A DNA stretch of 64,000 bases from Isoetes taiwanensis (taxonomy: Eukaryota > Streptophyta > Lycopodiopsida > Isoetales > Isoetaceae), in contig JAJEKV010000012.1 of NCBI GenBank assembly GCA_021234155.1, positions 6,825,789-6,889,788 of the forward strand, written 5' to 3'. The notes beneath the pieces are model-generated. The model was not told the origin of the DNA, made no database searches, and worked only from the letters and a program-made list of their open reading frames with translations. Positions 24,060 through 35,840 of the stretch are shown one piece after another. The first letter of the stretch is position 1. Each line of letters opens with the position of its first letter. The position numbers and the translations under genes were made by a program.

Positions 24060-25250
24060 TGACGCAATTGCCTGGAATTGGGGAGCTGCCAAACTATAAT
24101 ACTCCGTCTAGCCACTAGCTTAGAGGATGCCACTAGTATAAGCACAGACCCTATAATATAAGAAAAGACAGGAGGCTTACATAGCAATATGCAACGTCAT
24201 AACTTCAAAAAAGAACCAAGAATTGATCTTGTGCCAGCACATATACGCTCCTTATCAGTTTGCAACATTATGAGCTGATAATAAGATAAACATAGGAAGG
24301 AAATGGCAGGCTGAAGGAGCGATGAGTAGCCACATTAGAGATACAGAATGCTGCATTTTCGCAACACATCAGCAGCAAGGTAGGTAGATCAATATGTGGA
24401 TTGACTACTACTGTTGTCCTAAATAGTCACCCCAAATTCTTACTAGAGCACTATATTATATAATATGTCTGTGCCCAACATCAAAGCAAAGCAGAACGTT
24501 TTGCTCCTTCAAATTCTAAGAATTAGTGTAAAAGTATCATAGCCATATACCGGTGCATTGAGTTCAAATCGTTGCTTCTTATTTGACGCATTGAAGACAG
24601 CCCGCAACTTAAGAGACATACAGACTGGCATACCTTTGTGTTGACGAATTAAAAGCCATAGACTGTATAATTGCCATATAAATGCTAGCACCAGAAAAAT
24701 TATCACTCAGGCTCTGTTTATCAGACAGAACTTTTAATCATGCCCTGCAGAGGTTTTTACTAAAGAATTTGCAGCTAGAACTGACGACGCCACATCTAAA
24801 CATCAATTTGCACAGATAACAGAGCAAACTCTGGCAAATAGACATGTCGGTCCATACCAAAGTGAGAATCCGAAATGCAAATGGCATGCAAATGTCATTG
24901 TTCTGTGATTCCGGGAACTATGATCTTGACTATAATCTTAATTAAGGCTGGGATAAAGCTGCGATAAATAAGAGCTAAGAAAACCCCGATTTACCTTTGT
25001 GGAACATCTAAGGCGACGATCCATACCTTTGTGGATCATCTTCTGCTCTAACCTAGGCGACATTCCAGAACGGCCGTCGAATTTTGACGACCGTCTATTC
25101 CTGTAGATGCTTAAGCCATAACCAACTCAATTAAAGCACGTGGATAGCACTGTCGTTGCCGATAATCTGTCCTCGTATTCTTGTTGGTGGTTGCTTTTTA
25201 GATGGGTGATGTTTTCTTGTGCCTTGGAGTGGGGCCCGCAATACTATCCC
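24060..25250. other. Unassigned; one weak exon candidate
   Basis: On the minus strand near 24547-24620 the frame reads MSLKLRAVFNASNKKQRFEL then NAP before a GTATATGG donor-like site. It looks protein-like but I do not recognise it and cannot extend it. The rest is noncoding in appearance. Confidence 0.25.
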
Positions 25251-26289
25251 GTCGATCCGAGACATCGGATCGGCGGCATCATGTATGCTGCGTGCGTAAA
25301 TGCGTCGCGGCAGCATGCCCTTCCCCTGTTGGGGTTTTATTTATTTTTAGCGGCGGTTACCGCGGCAATGTCTCATCGTAACTTCCTCTTCTCTCAGCCG
25401 ATGCCTTATTCTCTTTGAATTGTTTCGGGTAGGGGAGGGCTTCTTCTGCTTGGTTTGGCCAATTTGGCGTTTCTTTCTTCTTTGTCCTTTTCAGGCCTTT
25501 TAGCCTTAGTCACAGTGACCTTCGTCCCAAAACTTCTAGTTTGATAAGGAAGTTCTCTACGGTATTGGGCGGTTTGTTGGTTGCATCGACCCCATCCTAG
25601 AATCCGTCGTCCGGAGACATCGGATCGGCATTCTAGATGGGGAGGCGGCATCTTATCTCTGTATGCATGCATGCGGCGCATGCCTTCCCCGGTTGGGGTT
25701 TAAGCTATTTTAGGCGCGGTTCTGCCATAGCGTCTCATCGGCGCTTCCTCTTCTCTCAAGCATGCCTTTATTCTCTTTGAACCCACCCTCCCCCCTTCTT
25801 TGTTTATTGTATTGTGCACAAATTTACGTTATCATGTTTTTCTTCCACCATTTGGGTGATGCTTTTTCACCCTCACGGTTGATGCTATCCCTACGGTATG
25901 TTTGTGTTGTCTCGTTTGTTGTGTTGGTGATGTGCGGAGTGCAGGGCGGCGGCATCGTTTCGACTTTTTCCTTGCGGGGTTTTGGGGCGATTTCTATGCC
26001 TTCGTTTGTCCAAGCCCCTTTGCCAGAAGGCTTATCACTAGGGTTTTTCCTCGAAAACCGAAAGGCTGAGTTTTTAATCCGGGTGATAAGCTTTGGCGGT
26101 ACATCACCACTCATCTATGCATTGTATTTTTTGGGGTCCAAATGATATAATTGGATTTTCCCTATTTTCGTGGGTCGTTCGCATGTGTGCGGCTACCCAC
26201 TGTCCACCATTGTAGAAAATCTGCTGAGATGAATAAGAAGCCTATCTATCGGGCGGTTTGTTGGTTTCATGCGAGCCCCATCCTAGAAT
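25251..26289. repeat. GC-rich direct repeats
   Basis: The stretches 25251-25419 and 25605-25781 share GACATCGGATCGGC near the start and CTTCCTCTTCTCTC, then TTCTCTTTGAA near the end, with about three quarters identity by eye. A second motif, GGGCGGTTTGTTGGTT then CCCCATCCTAGAAT, occurs at 25567-25604 and again at 26251-26289. GC content is clearly higher than the flanks. Open frames here (for example 25762-26145, +) lack recognisable domains. Confidence 0.65.
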
Positions 26290-27590
26290 GTGTATAGCAT
26301 CTGCCTATGAAGAGACATAGATTCACCCTCTAGGGCTGCCCAAAATATTGTGCACGCTATGAGTTGGTCAGGTTTGCCTAGCCGCTACATGTGATACTAA
26401 GCACGACTTCAGTCTAGATGCTGGGATCATACCTGTAGAAGGTCATGGATGTGCCAAGCTTCAAAATCCCCAATAGCTCTAACCAAATAATTTGCCGATA
26501 ACTGTCATGCTCCACTGGATTTTGAATATAAACTCAAGATTATTTGCCGGATTTTGAAGGAAACCCCATAATTTGTTTGTCGGCAAATAAAAATTCGAAC
26601 CGGAAAATAAGGATTGTGACCGGAAATTTAGGAGACTAACTCCTAGTTTTTCGATGCCTGGTTGTGTTCTTAAATATAGAACAATGGAGAATATTAGATA
26701 ATCAGTTTATATGAGCCAAACGTGACTTGTACGCACACATATAGGTAAGTACCTACAAAAGGACATGTCTCTGTACTCGAGGACATGTCTCTTCACATGA
26801 CTAGGATTGCCACCTAGGCGTGGTCACATGACACTCACCATCAATCCTTGATCCATATGATCATATGTCTATATTCTAATATGTGTGAACAGCTTTGTCC
26901 TCGGACACTTGCCTGACTTGTATATATTTCATGATATGTGTATTTGTATAGTTTGACATCACTCTTATTGCGGCCACGGTTTTTCCCTCGAAAACTGATA
27001 TGGCTATAAGCCAGCTTGGGGGAGTGGTTCAAGCTCGGCAAGAAAATATCTAGACTGCCCTATAAGGGAGTAGTTTATAAGAACAATAAATGGTTAAACT
27101 ATAAACCTTAGCTATGGAAATATTCAATGGTTTAAAAAGAGAATGGCTGATAGCAGGTCGAAGGCCGCTATCGCCAAGACCCTGATACACGAATTGGGCA
27201 AACTGTAGATCAATGCAATCAAGCCGACCTTTATCTGATCCAGCCCAATTTAGCTATAAATATCTGAATCCGACATATTTATCGATTGTCTTTATCCCAG
27301 ATTATCCTGACGCCAAAAAGGTCCGTTAGAAAAAAAAGGTCTCGATCTAGTATGAATGAGAGAGCAGCCTGTAGAACAGTTATACGATCTGGTGTCTTCA
27401 CCTTCCAAAGCCTAAACCATTAATTGAATGCTTGTCTTTGATGTCTAGAGTGATTCCTTGCTGAAGAGGCAAGAATAAAAGAAAATTCTTGATGCATTGA
27501 GCCCAGTTGGGTGGATAATATCTTCTAAAGATTGGAGGATCTTCTATAAATTTCTGTGTTCTTAATTCTAAAGTATCATCGTCTTATCAA
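26290..27590. other. Unassigned intergenic sequence
   Basis: No gene or strong repeat was seen. The last 300 bases could be an LTR, since a primer-site-like motif follows, but no second copy supports this. Confidence 0.35.
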
Positions 27591-27593
27591 TTT

Positions 27594-30500
27594 TGATATC
27601 AGAGCAAGGCCTTTCCTAGAATCTGTACTAATGGCTCATCGTTTCACATATCCCTGAAAGCCAGTACTAGCAGGTATTATGAACTACTGGTTTTATAGCA
27701 AAAAGTTGCTAACTAGATAGCACTGCCACCGCCTACATCTCCGAAGGATTATCAGCATAAACTAGAGCAGATAGCTCTACTTTACGAGTTTCTACCCAGT
27801 ATTGCTTAGCAGCCTCCATTACCAAGTGATCCTCCACCTTCTAACCTCCACCTTCTAATTCGCCTCCACCTGAAAGCTTACCACCCGTCAATCTACCACT
27901 AGTTAATTCCAACCCAGATCGTATGATTACTGCAGAAACTGACTCTCAGAATAAGAGGGACAAGGCCTGTGGATCTAGAGCAGAATCTATGACTTGGCAA
28001 AGCCAGCGTTTGAGTTCCTTGTGCTCAGCATCAAACCATTGGTTATGTGGGAAGGTTGTGGTCCATAAGGTACGTCACGAGCGGCTTCTCCCAAAGCACC
28101 TTTCTGCAGTAGTCTTGAGTACTTCAATCAACTGAGTGTAGGGCACTGCAAAATTCCTGCCAAGTCATCTATAAGCATCCTCGAGTAGGCCTCCGCATGT
28201 TCATAATCCAATCGCAGCTGAGACATTCAAGGAGCTGCCGCATGGGGGGTTCAAACTTCTTGCCAAGCCAGCTGCAGGAAAGTGGCAGGTGGTCTGAGTT
28301 GACCTCCTCATCTCTACTATTTGCGTCCACCTACAAATGATTGATCACATGCATATCTTGCTCAGCCACTAACACATAGTTCATCACACAAGATCCACCC
28401 CCCTATTTCTCTTGCCTGCAAGTGCACTTGTGAGGGGATGGCCACTCTGTCATCCATTGCAAATTATCAAGTCAAATATACTGCAGAGCAAAAGAACTGC
28501 CTACCATAGTGTGTGACCTAGCTGTCATCTGATGTCCGTGGCCAAGCTACTTCTGCAAGGCGCAGCTACAACACATCGCCAGCCAATGGGTCAAATCTCA
28601 TGGGCTTTTCCACCTCCATGCATGCATTGAAGTCTACAAGGAGATGGCACTGCCCAACTGCTTGTGCTGCTCTATATCATCGTATATCGGCATAGGGGTC
28701 CAACCTATCCACATCTGAATGGGTGTGATAGAAGTTGCTTTCTGCATATGGAAAGTAGCAGGCTACCACAAAGAGAGGGTTGCATCTGCAATTCTGCATC
28801 CAGAACCACAGGTATCGGTTGTGCCTATCTGTCTTGTGTAGGGAGATCAATTGTGCTAAAACTGTCAGGTAATTGCAGGCCACTCCCCTATGCCCCCGCT
28901 TTCCTATGCAGTTATTAAAGACTGAATAATGCTGGTAGCCTAGCAGGTCTACGCTCCTATGTCTCCATGAGGAAGATGAGATCCATATCAGCAGTAATAG
29001 ACCATGCCGAGGTGCAATTTCTATTTGCTAGCGGCAAGTGCAAAAGCAGATTCAGTTAGAGTGAGAGGCGGCTGAAGTGAAAGCAGCATATAAAGAACGG
29101 GCAGTGGCAGATGAGACAGCCAGCACTGGATGTGGAGCTGGAGCAGGCAGAGTAGGAGCATGATCAGAAGAGAGACGGGCTTCGACAGAAGGAGCCTGAG
29201 GGTTTGAGCAGCATTTGGCAATCGAAAGATTTGAATCTTGCCTTGAACCAGTCCTGTGGCTCCTACTTGACAGTGGCTGCTCTTAACCTGGGTTAATTCA
29301 TGCTTGCGGAACTCCTATGTGCTGGAGTGAGATCTCTGTCAACATACAGGGACGCCGCCTTCAACTGCTTGACTTGGCGCAATATAGCTCCTTGTACTTG
29401 CACATCCGCAACTATGAATGTAATAATACGGTGGCGGTCACGGAACGTAACACCATGGCAGCTTGCCCTAACAATGTTCATAGATGTATGGAACATCATA
29501 CATGCGATGACCAGTGTCTGGAGGCAATCAATGAGGTTCTCTCCATCTTCGTAGCAGGCCACGGACCATCATATTATGGCTCTTTCATCTGAGCTCTTGG
29601 AGCCCTCTGATCCTCGGGTCAATGTTAGTCTGGAGGTCTGGCTCCAGTTGGTGTTGAAGGCATGACGAACTGGGCCAATGTGGTGCCTTTCTGGGCTGAC
29701 GTCGCTCGAGCACTTGAACATGTGTGGCTACTAAGGTACGTGGGGTGGCCTCCATCTTCTAAAGCTTAGCTCTTGCTGGAATTGTTTCTGCCTTGCCAAT
29801 TCATGCATATACTGGTGCAATTTCTTATGAGCATCTGCATGGAGGCCTTTACCCTATTAGACAACAGTTGCCCATAGCTCTTGTACATCCAGCCCTCGAG
29901 CTACGGCGCTTTGCTCCATCCTCTCTAGCCAAGAGGTAATGCTGTATCCACTGCTATTGAGGTCATCTCGACTGCAGTGACTCTGTTTTGAAGGGTTTGG
30001 TATTGTGATTGGCTTTCTCTAGCAGCTGTGTGGACTGTCTTCTAAATGAAGATGATCTCCTCAACCTATGTTCAAACATGGGAGATAGCAACGGTCGTCT
30101 CCTTTTCAAAGTGGTCCCTGCCCTGTGCATGGCATTTGCACTAGTAGACATGGTGTCTATGCTAGCCTGTAAGCTAGCAAGACTCGACTTATCATGATGT
30201 CTTTCAAACTGTACCAAGTAGACGTTCTCCTCCAATTGATGTATGTGGGCTTCCATTCGTGCCACACGTTGCGTCTCTGTAGGTTATTGGGGATTGAATC
30301 TGTTCTGCCAGGCCTACAATTCGAGTGGTGTTATTCTCAATCATCGTGTGGATTTTATCTCCATCTCCCTTCGCATGGTTGGTGTGCCGCTGGATCTAAG
30401 CAATAGTCATGGGCTTGCCGACTCGAGTTTGTCGATTGTGCCTTAGAGAGGCTTCTTCTTTGCCTTTAATATCTGGTCTGGGGCATTTTCGTAGTGGGGC

Positions 30501-30688
30501 ATCCGTGTATTCTCCCCAGAGGCTATCATGCAAGGTGGCATGAGGATGTAAGAGTGGTTGGTTTTGAGCTTGGGTCTGGGCTTGGGAGGGGGTTTGATGG
30601 GTACCTCCATCCAATTGAGTCGGGGTATGGGGCCACAAGAGTTGTCATTATTGTTTGGAGGTTGTGGGATGAGGTCAAGGCAGAAATG
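27594..30688. mobile_element. Probable decayed LTR retroelement region
   Basis: TTGATATCAGAGC at 27593-27605 resembles the TGGTATCAGAGC primer site and is preceded by TCTTATCA, a plausible LTR end. Downstream sequence is moderately GC-rich with many short open frames on both strands. The minus-strand frame 29963-30265 is a Gln/Glu-rich helical stretch like a Gag N-terminus. No reverse transcriptase or integrase motif is recognisable, so the call rests on weak signals. Confidence 0.3.
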
Positions 30689-30905
30689 CGGGCAAAGCAG
30701 AGGTGTTGCTCAAAGGGCATTTTGGATGTTTAAAATTCAAACAGGAACTCAAAAACATCCTTCGCACAATAGCTTGGGGTACGGAGGCAAAATCCTAGTG
30801 AGCGAGAACGGGCAAGACATAGATGTTGCTTGAAGGGCATTTTGGATGCTTAAAATCCAAAATGGAGACTTAAAAACATCCTTCGCACAACAATTTAGGG
30901 TACCT
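30689..30905. repeat. Tandem duplication, 120-bp period
   Basis: GGGCATTTTGGATGTTTAAA with its flanks (copy at about 30689-30785) is repeated at about 30809-30905. Both copies contain AAAACATCCTTCGCACAA and end GGGTAC. Confidence 0.85.
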
Positions 30906-30962
30906 ATATTGTCATTGCCATCTTATGAGTATCCGTCTGAAGATGGCAATGACAATACAGGT
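30902..30962. repeat. Near-perfect hairpin, 23-bp arms
   Basis: Arms 30902-30924 and 30940-30962 are complementary with one mismatch (core GTCATTGCCATCTT and AAGATGGCAATGAC), around a 15-base loop. It directly abuts the 120-bp duplication. It could be a small foldback element or a small-RNA-type hairpin. Confidence 0.85.
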
Positions 30963-31898
30963 AATTAATTTTGTAACATGTTATACTATCCACTTCATAT
31001 TCTTCCAAACTAACAGATAGTAGTGCAATAACAGATGTAGGGCAAGCAAAATGTACAAGTAATAGTAAGGAAATACGTGGTGAAGGATATCATGCTTTGA
31101 ATGCATACACGCATTATAATTTGAGTACATGCACAACAATATATATTGACAAAGATAACTCAAAGGTTTAAGAGGCTCAAGACTGAGGAAAGTAGAAGAA
31201 AGGCAAAAGCAGCATCATAGGAAGCAGCTTCCGAGTCTGTGGCAGGAGTTGCAAAACATCTAGAAAAGCTATCAATAAGTAGATGGAAATGGTTTTGTGA
31301 TACGGAGTCATAGCACGGGGGAGTGGTCCACGGCGCCAGGGTTATGGGGGCATGGCAAAATATGGCAAAGTTGTGGAAACATGGCAAACATTACTCGTGT
31401 ATCTAGGGACCTTTACTCTTATGGGAAATACAAGGTAAAGGTGGTTGCACATACATGGAAGGGGTCGAGGCACTATCATTGGGATGATTATTGGTTGAGG
31501 AAAAGATCATAGATAATGTCCCATATGATAAGTCATATAATCTAATTAAAGGCAAGGAGATATTTTGAGAAAAAGGCAACTGCATGCTAAAAAAGGCTAA
31601 AGTCGCAGAGAGATCTATAAATAGAATCGAAAATTCAGTTAGACATATCTCCGCAACTAGAGCTTCGATTGAGGAGACCTTTACATCGTTGGAACCGGCT
31701 CGGAGTCTAGTTTCCGAATTGGGGTGGCACATATCCTAGATCATCCGTATGAGGGAGTAATAGCCGAAAAGGTGACAGGGGTTCACAAATTACTGCCATA
31801 GCGACTTCACAGATCGGCAATTGCTTTTATGATGTGTGGCTACGTGGAGTAGTTAGACTAGCCTGGAGGGCCAATAAGCCAGATATTGTCTTTGCCCA
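30963..31898. other. Unassigned intergenic sequence
   Basis: No gene, domain or structured repeat was seen. Confidence 0.4.
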
Positions 31899-31968
31899 AT
31901 GGTCTACGCGGAGTAGCCAGATATTGTTTGCTCATGGTCTACGCGGAGTAGCCAGATACTGTTTGCTG
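31899..31968. repeat. 35-bp tandem repeat, two copies plus decayed flanks
   Basis: The 35-base unit beginning ATGGTCTACGCGGAGTAGCC occurs at 31899-31933 and 31934-31968. A looser copy (GTGGCTACGTGGAGTAG) lies near 31840. Confidence 0.85.
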
Positions 31969-33466
31969 AGCCAGTTGCCAGATGATTGCCATAACCTTGT
32001 GGACTCGGTTGGGTGGTTAAACGTGCTCATCAATGTATTTGTCTGTTATATATGATGATCTTGGATCTTGATCTTCAATAAGATGCTGTTGTTCAGTTGA
32101 GTAGTTTCCCCATAAACAATGAATCGTATCATTTTGGCAATGGTGGTCATAAAGATGAGACCGAAAGGCCTTTTAGTACGTCAAAGGTTAGTTCAAAAGT
32201 TAGCAGTGGTCCACTCTAGATTGACTAACCTTTATAACTTATCTTCTTGAATTCAAAGCCTCCCTTGTAGTTCTTTTTTTTTTTTCCCCCAATTTGTCAT
32301 GTTATGTGCACATGGGATCGGTCATTTGCACCTTATTCAAATAATTGATGTTTGTATTTCTCTGATGAAGCTAATGTTTTGTAGATTCGTTTGAAGAACC
32401 GAGCAGTCTAAGAGAAAGCGTGCGGCTTGAAATATTATTAGAGATTTGTTTGTAGTGAATACCCCCATAACCAAGCTTTTCGTCATCAAACGACATTGAA
32501 GTACCTCCTTGAGAGGCCCCTACTCCATGTAAATATAGTTGCAATTTTGTAATGCGTTGATAATGTTCTTGTCTGTATAGAGCATCAAGTTCATCTATTC
32601 AGATCAAAATCAAACATGTTATTAAATTTATTGTAGTAGTTATTTGCCTCCAACAATTTCGTAATGATAAGTGGGTCTTGGTCGCGCGAACTTTTTTTTC
32701 CCCTTCTGGAAAGCAAGCCAACATTCGAATCATTTACATTTAGGAAAGCGAGCAAGCATTTGCCCCTATTGACTATGCAATTCGCAACAACGCCTGCCTA
32801 CACCAGCGCGAAATGACCAAAAAAAAAAAACATGAAAACACACTCTCGGTCAACAAAAGGCAATCTCCCGTGCGCAACACCAACAAAAAAAATATGAAGA
32901 CAGTCAGCGAAGTGCAATGTCTTGTGTGCAGCACCTTGTTAGGGCTAGATTCCACTAACTCAGATGTTTCTGGATCTGCTGGCAAGAACTATCGGAGTAT
33001 CGACAACTAATTAAGGCTTGTCTACCCTGATCTACATTCTATTGTAGCTTCAGCATTTTGTAAATCTAAGCTGGCAAATTTTTGTGGAACTCCCAGCCAA
33101 GATCCCCCGTCTGTAATTTCTGTGATAATCACTCCATGTCGGAAAGTTCCACCCATGCTTCTTACTGCAATGGAATCCCAACAATGGTGATAATTATTTA
33201 CTTGTGGCTCCCTTATTCGTCCCTATATGGCGACGCAGTGAAATGTAGGCCTTAGTTTGTGGCGGCGTAGGGAAATCTGGGCCTTAGTTTGTGATTCCTT
33301 CTATGTCAAGGCAAGTAGGAGTGTGTTCCTGCAAGATCTTTGAACCATTATTGCTTAGAATGACAAATGGCCTCACAAAAGCTGTAGAATCAGGTTAAGG
33401 ATTGTCTTGACATAGTAGAATAGCATGGAGGCAGCAAGAATGGCTTCCCCCATGCCATTCTACATA
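31969..33466. other. Unassigned intergenic sequence
   Basis: No supported gene was found. Around 32810-32940 two partly similar A-rich phrases suggest a small local duplication. Confidence 0.4.
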
Positions 33467-33959
33467 ACGAAATTTTACTCACCTTAAAATTTCGGCCACG
33501 TTTTTACATAACGAAAAACAGAGTTGAACTCTGTGGGCGTTTTTTTGGGCGGCGCCGCCTCCACCCTGTTTCTGCACAGCCCCTGTTTCTGCCGCTTCTA
33601 CCCTGTTTCTGCCGCTTCTTCCGACTGTCTTTCCTGTTCCGGCTATGGCATTTGCATCCCTAGCTTTTGGCCTTGATGTTCCGGCTATGGCGTTTGCATC
33701 CCTAGTTTCCTGTTCCGGCTATGGCTTCTATCCTTGGCTATGGCGTTTGCATCCCTAGCTTCTGGCCTTGATGGCATGAGCAACCATTTTTCTTCTCAAA
33801 GGCTTCTTCTGGCTGTCACAGACAGAGTTCCAAAATTACCTAAATAAGGTTTCGGTTGCATCAAAATTGAAGAACGTTCCTCACAAGTTCAAGAAACACA
33901 GAGTTCCGGCTGCATCCAGTTCAAGAACGACCTAAATTTTAAGGTGAGTAAAATTTCGT
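33467..33959. mobile_element. MITE-like element with 26-bp perfect terminal inverted repeats
   Basis: The stretches 33467-33492 and 33934-33959 are exact reverse complements (26 bases; core TTTTACTCACCTTAAAATTT at 33473-33492). They bound 493 bp with no transposase. The interior carries short repeats (CCTGTTTCTGCCGCTTCT and GGCTATGGC...GCATCCCTAG phrases). No clean target duplication is visible. Adjacent foldbacks share the GAAATTTC vocabulary, suggesting related or nested elements. Confidence 0.7.
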
Positions 33960-33960
33960 C

Positions 33961-34093
33961 GGAGAATTTCACTCAGCATTGAAATTTCAGAAGGAAAATT
34001 CGAGCAGACCTGGCGGCGCCACTCGCGGCTCGGTGGCCCGCCAGGTCAGCTCGAAATTTCCTTCTGAAATTTCAAGCTGAGTGAAATTTCTCC
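33961..34093. mobile_element. Foldback element, 56-bp arms
   Basis: Arms 33961-34016 and 34038-34093 are near reverse complements (for example CTTCTGAAATTTC against GAAATTTCAGAAG, and CAGACCTGGCGG against CCGCCAGGTC), around a GC-rich loop of about 21 bases. The whole unit would form a long hairpin. It starts 2 bases after the MITE-like element ends. Confidence 0.85.
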
Positions 34094-34096
34094 TTC

Positions 34097-34142
34097 CGTA
34101 AAGTACATCTAGGCCTAGAACGTGGCCTAAATGTACTCTACG
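34097..34142. repeat. Small hairpin, 19-bp arms
   Basis: Arms 34097-34115 and 34124-34142 are complementary with two mismatches (AGTACATCTAGGCC against GGCCTAAATGTACT), with an 8-base loop. It directly follows the 56-bp-arm foldback. Confidence 0.8.
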
Positions 34143-35414
34143 TTAAATGAAAGCCCTTTTGGGCAACATTCTGGACTGTCAAAAATGTTGCTCACAAGGG
34201 CTATCCCTTATCAAACCATATATAATCATACATCCAATTTTGAATTTTTATTTTTTTCATGACTAATTTTTCTGGGTTCTGCCTCAGGCGAGGCCGACAC
34301 GTGTGTTTCATTTATTCTTTTTGCTCTTTTTCTTCGTGGTTCTCCGCTGCAATTCAAGTGCACGCTCTTATGCCACATTTTCTTTTATCATTCTCCTCCG
34401 TCGAGCAAGCTAATGGCGGGCACCTTGCTTGCCGACATCAAATTCAAAGGCCCAAGATGGATTTTGATTCTAAAAGGCAGCGCTATGTTTCTCCGAGAAG
34501 AGAAGGCGGATTGAAACGGAAACAGCGGCTGTCGTGTTCCAAAGCAGCCCTGCAAATCCGGTCTACGGCCATAGCTAAGGTCTGCGATAGCTCCAGATGA
34601 TGAATCCTCTCGAGCTCCTACATTTTTTATTGATGTGTAGACCATAGCTAAGGTCTGTTCTTATGCCACGTTTTCTTTTATCAAGGAATACTAAGACCTT
34701 AGCCATAGCTTCTTTTGCCAGCTCTAGGGTTCTGGATGCATGCAGATTTTCGAGCGGACGGCTTCTTCTCTCAGCTCTGAGCTCCTCTTAGTCCTCTATT
34801 GCAAGGTGATCCGTCAAGTTCTGGTAACTTCTATTGCAAATAGCTCGCCATAAACTACAGATTTCAATCTTCGAGGAAGCTTAGACTGTAGAAATCCGAA
34901 ATCTGTGTTAATGGAGCAATAAGTAGCTGAAATCGATGTAGTGGAGAGCTGAAAGCTAAGGCTTGAATTAATTCAACAGGAAACAGATTTGGCTCTATTT
35001 TTGCCGTCTATTTGTCTAATTTGAATGGCCAGGATGATAAAAATGATGAATGCAGGTACCCCCAATCTGTTCATTTTGGTTCTCTGTTTTCTATTTTTCC
35101 TGCTTTCGTTTGGTTCACAGAATTTTTGATTAAATCCACTGCTTCATAGATTGCCCTATTATTTCCCCTGTTCTTAAGACCATTTTGATGCCATGCTGAA
35201 TAACGCCCAGAAACCAATCAGTAGCAGGATCTTTTTCATTTGCAGTGAAACATTCTGCCATGTTGGAGCAATTTTCAAGAGTTCTTTCTGCAAGACGGTA
35301 TATTAAACAAGTGTTTCAATTTCATGCCAGATCTGGTCAATTCAGAAATTCAGCATTATAGTGACATTCATATTTATAACTTACTTTTGTATGAAATGTT
35401 CCCTGTTTTTGCAG
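34143..35414. other. Unassigned; short repeats of ATAGCTAAGGTCTG
   Basis: CCATAGCTAAGGTCTG appears near 34567 and 34638, with an inverted copy (AGACCTTAGCCATAGC) near 34692. TCTTATGCCAC followed by TTTTCTTTTATC appears twice (about 34366 and 34660). A 113-codon + strand frame at 34259-34600 has no recognisable domain. Confidence 0.4.
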
Positions 35415-35840
35415 GTGTATTATGTGTATGGATTCATGTTATTGGTCTTCTTGATACTCATGATTGTAACTGTCTGTGTTACAATAGTCAGCACATATTT
35501 TCTTTTGAACGCCGAGAACTATCATTGGTAGTGGACATCGTTCTTTTCAGCTGCCTCAACTGCAGCATATGTTTATCTTTATTCGATATATTATTACTAT
35601 ATGAAAACAAAAATGTCAGGGTGCTTTCAGACAAGCTTCTATTTTGGCTATACGCTGATGTTTTGCATGGGATTGGGCATTCTTTGTGGTAAGAAGAGTT
35701 CATATATGAGTTTTGTTATCCATGTCACCAGCAGCAAGTTTGGATTCATATCTTACTGTTGCGTTGTGGAATGCAGGTGTTATTGGATACTTGGGATCAA
35801 GTTTGTCCTGCAGATATATAGAAACATAAAATGTGATTAA
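35415..35840 (+). pseudogene. TM9SF (EMP70 family) pseudogene, last two exons
   Basis: The + strand encodes the C-terminal membrane region of a transmembrane-9 superfamily protein, an endosome/Golgi family with nine membrane spans. Exon A (35415-35688) reads [15 protein letters not shown], then [12 protein letters not shown], then [19 protein letters not shown]. Exon B (35777-35840) completes [10 protein letters not shown] and, after a frameshift near 35808, IYRNIKCD and TAA. A proper GT-AG intron lies between. Codon 39 of exon A is TAG (35529-35531) where the family has Gln. No upstream exons are present, so about 85 percent of the protein is missing. It is a genomic, unprocessed fragment. 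Confidence 0.85.

Noticed and set aside
25762-26145. 127-codon + strand frame with hydrophobic stretches
   Set aside because: The opposite strand is also open over most of it, and the region is a GC-rich repeat block; no family resemblance.
30902-30962. Rho-independent bacterial-type terminator
   Set aside because: The hairpin lacks a following U tract and the window is clearly eukaryotic nuclear DNA.
34259-34600. 113-codon + strand frame
   Set aside because: Overlapped by an 85-codon minus frame, contains repeated phrases shared with flanking noncoding DNA, and has no domain.
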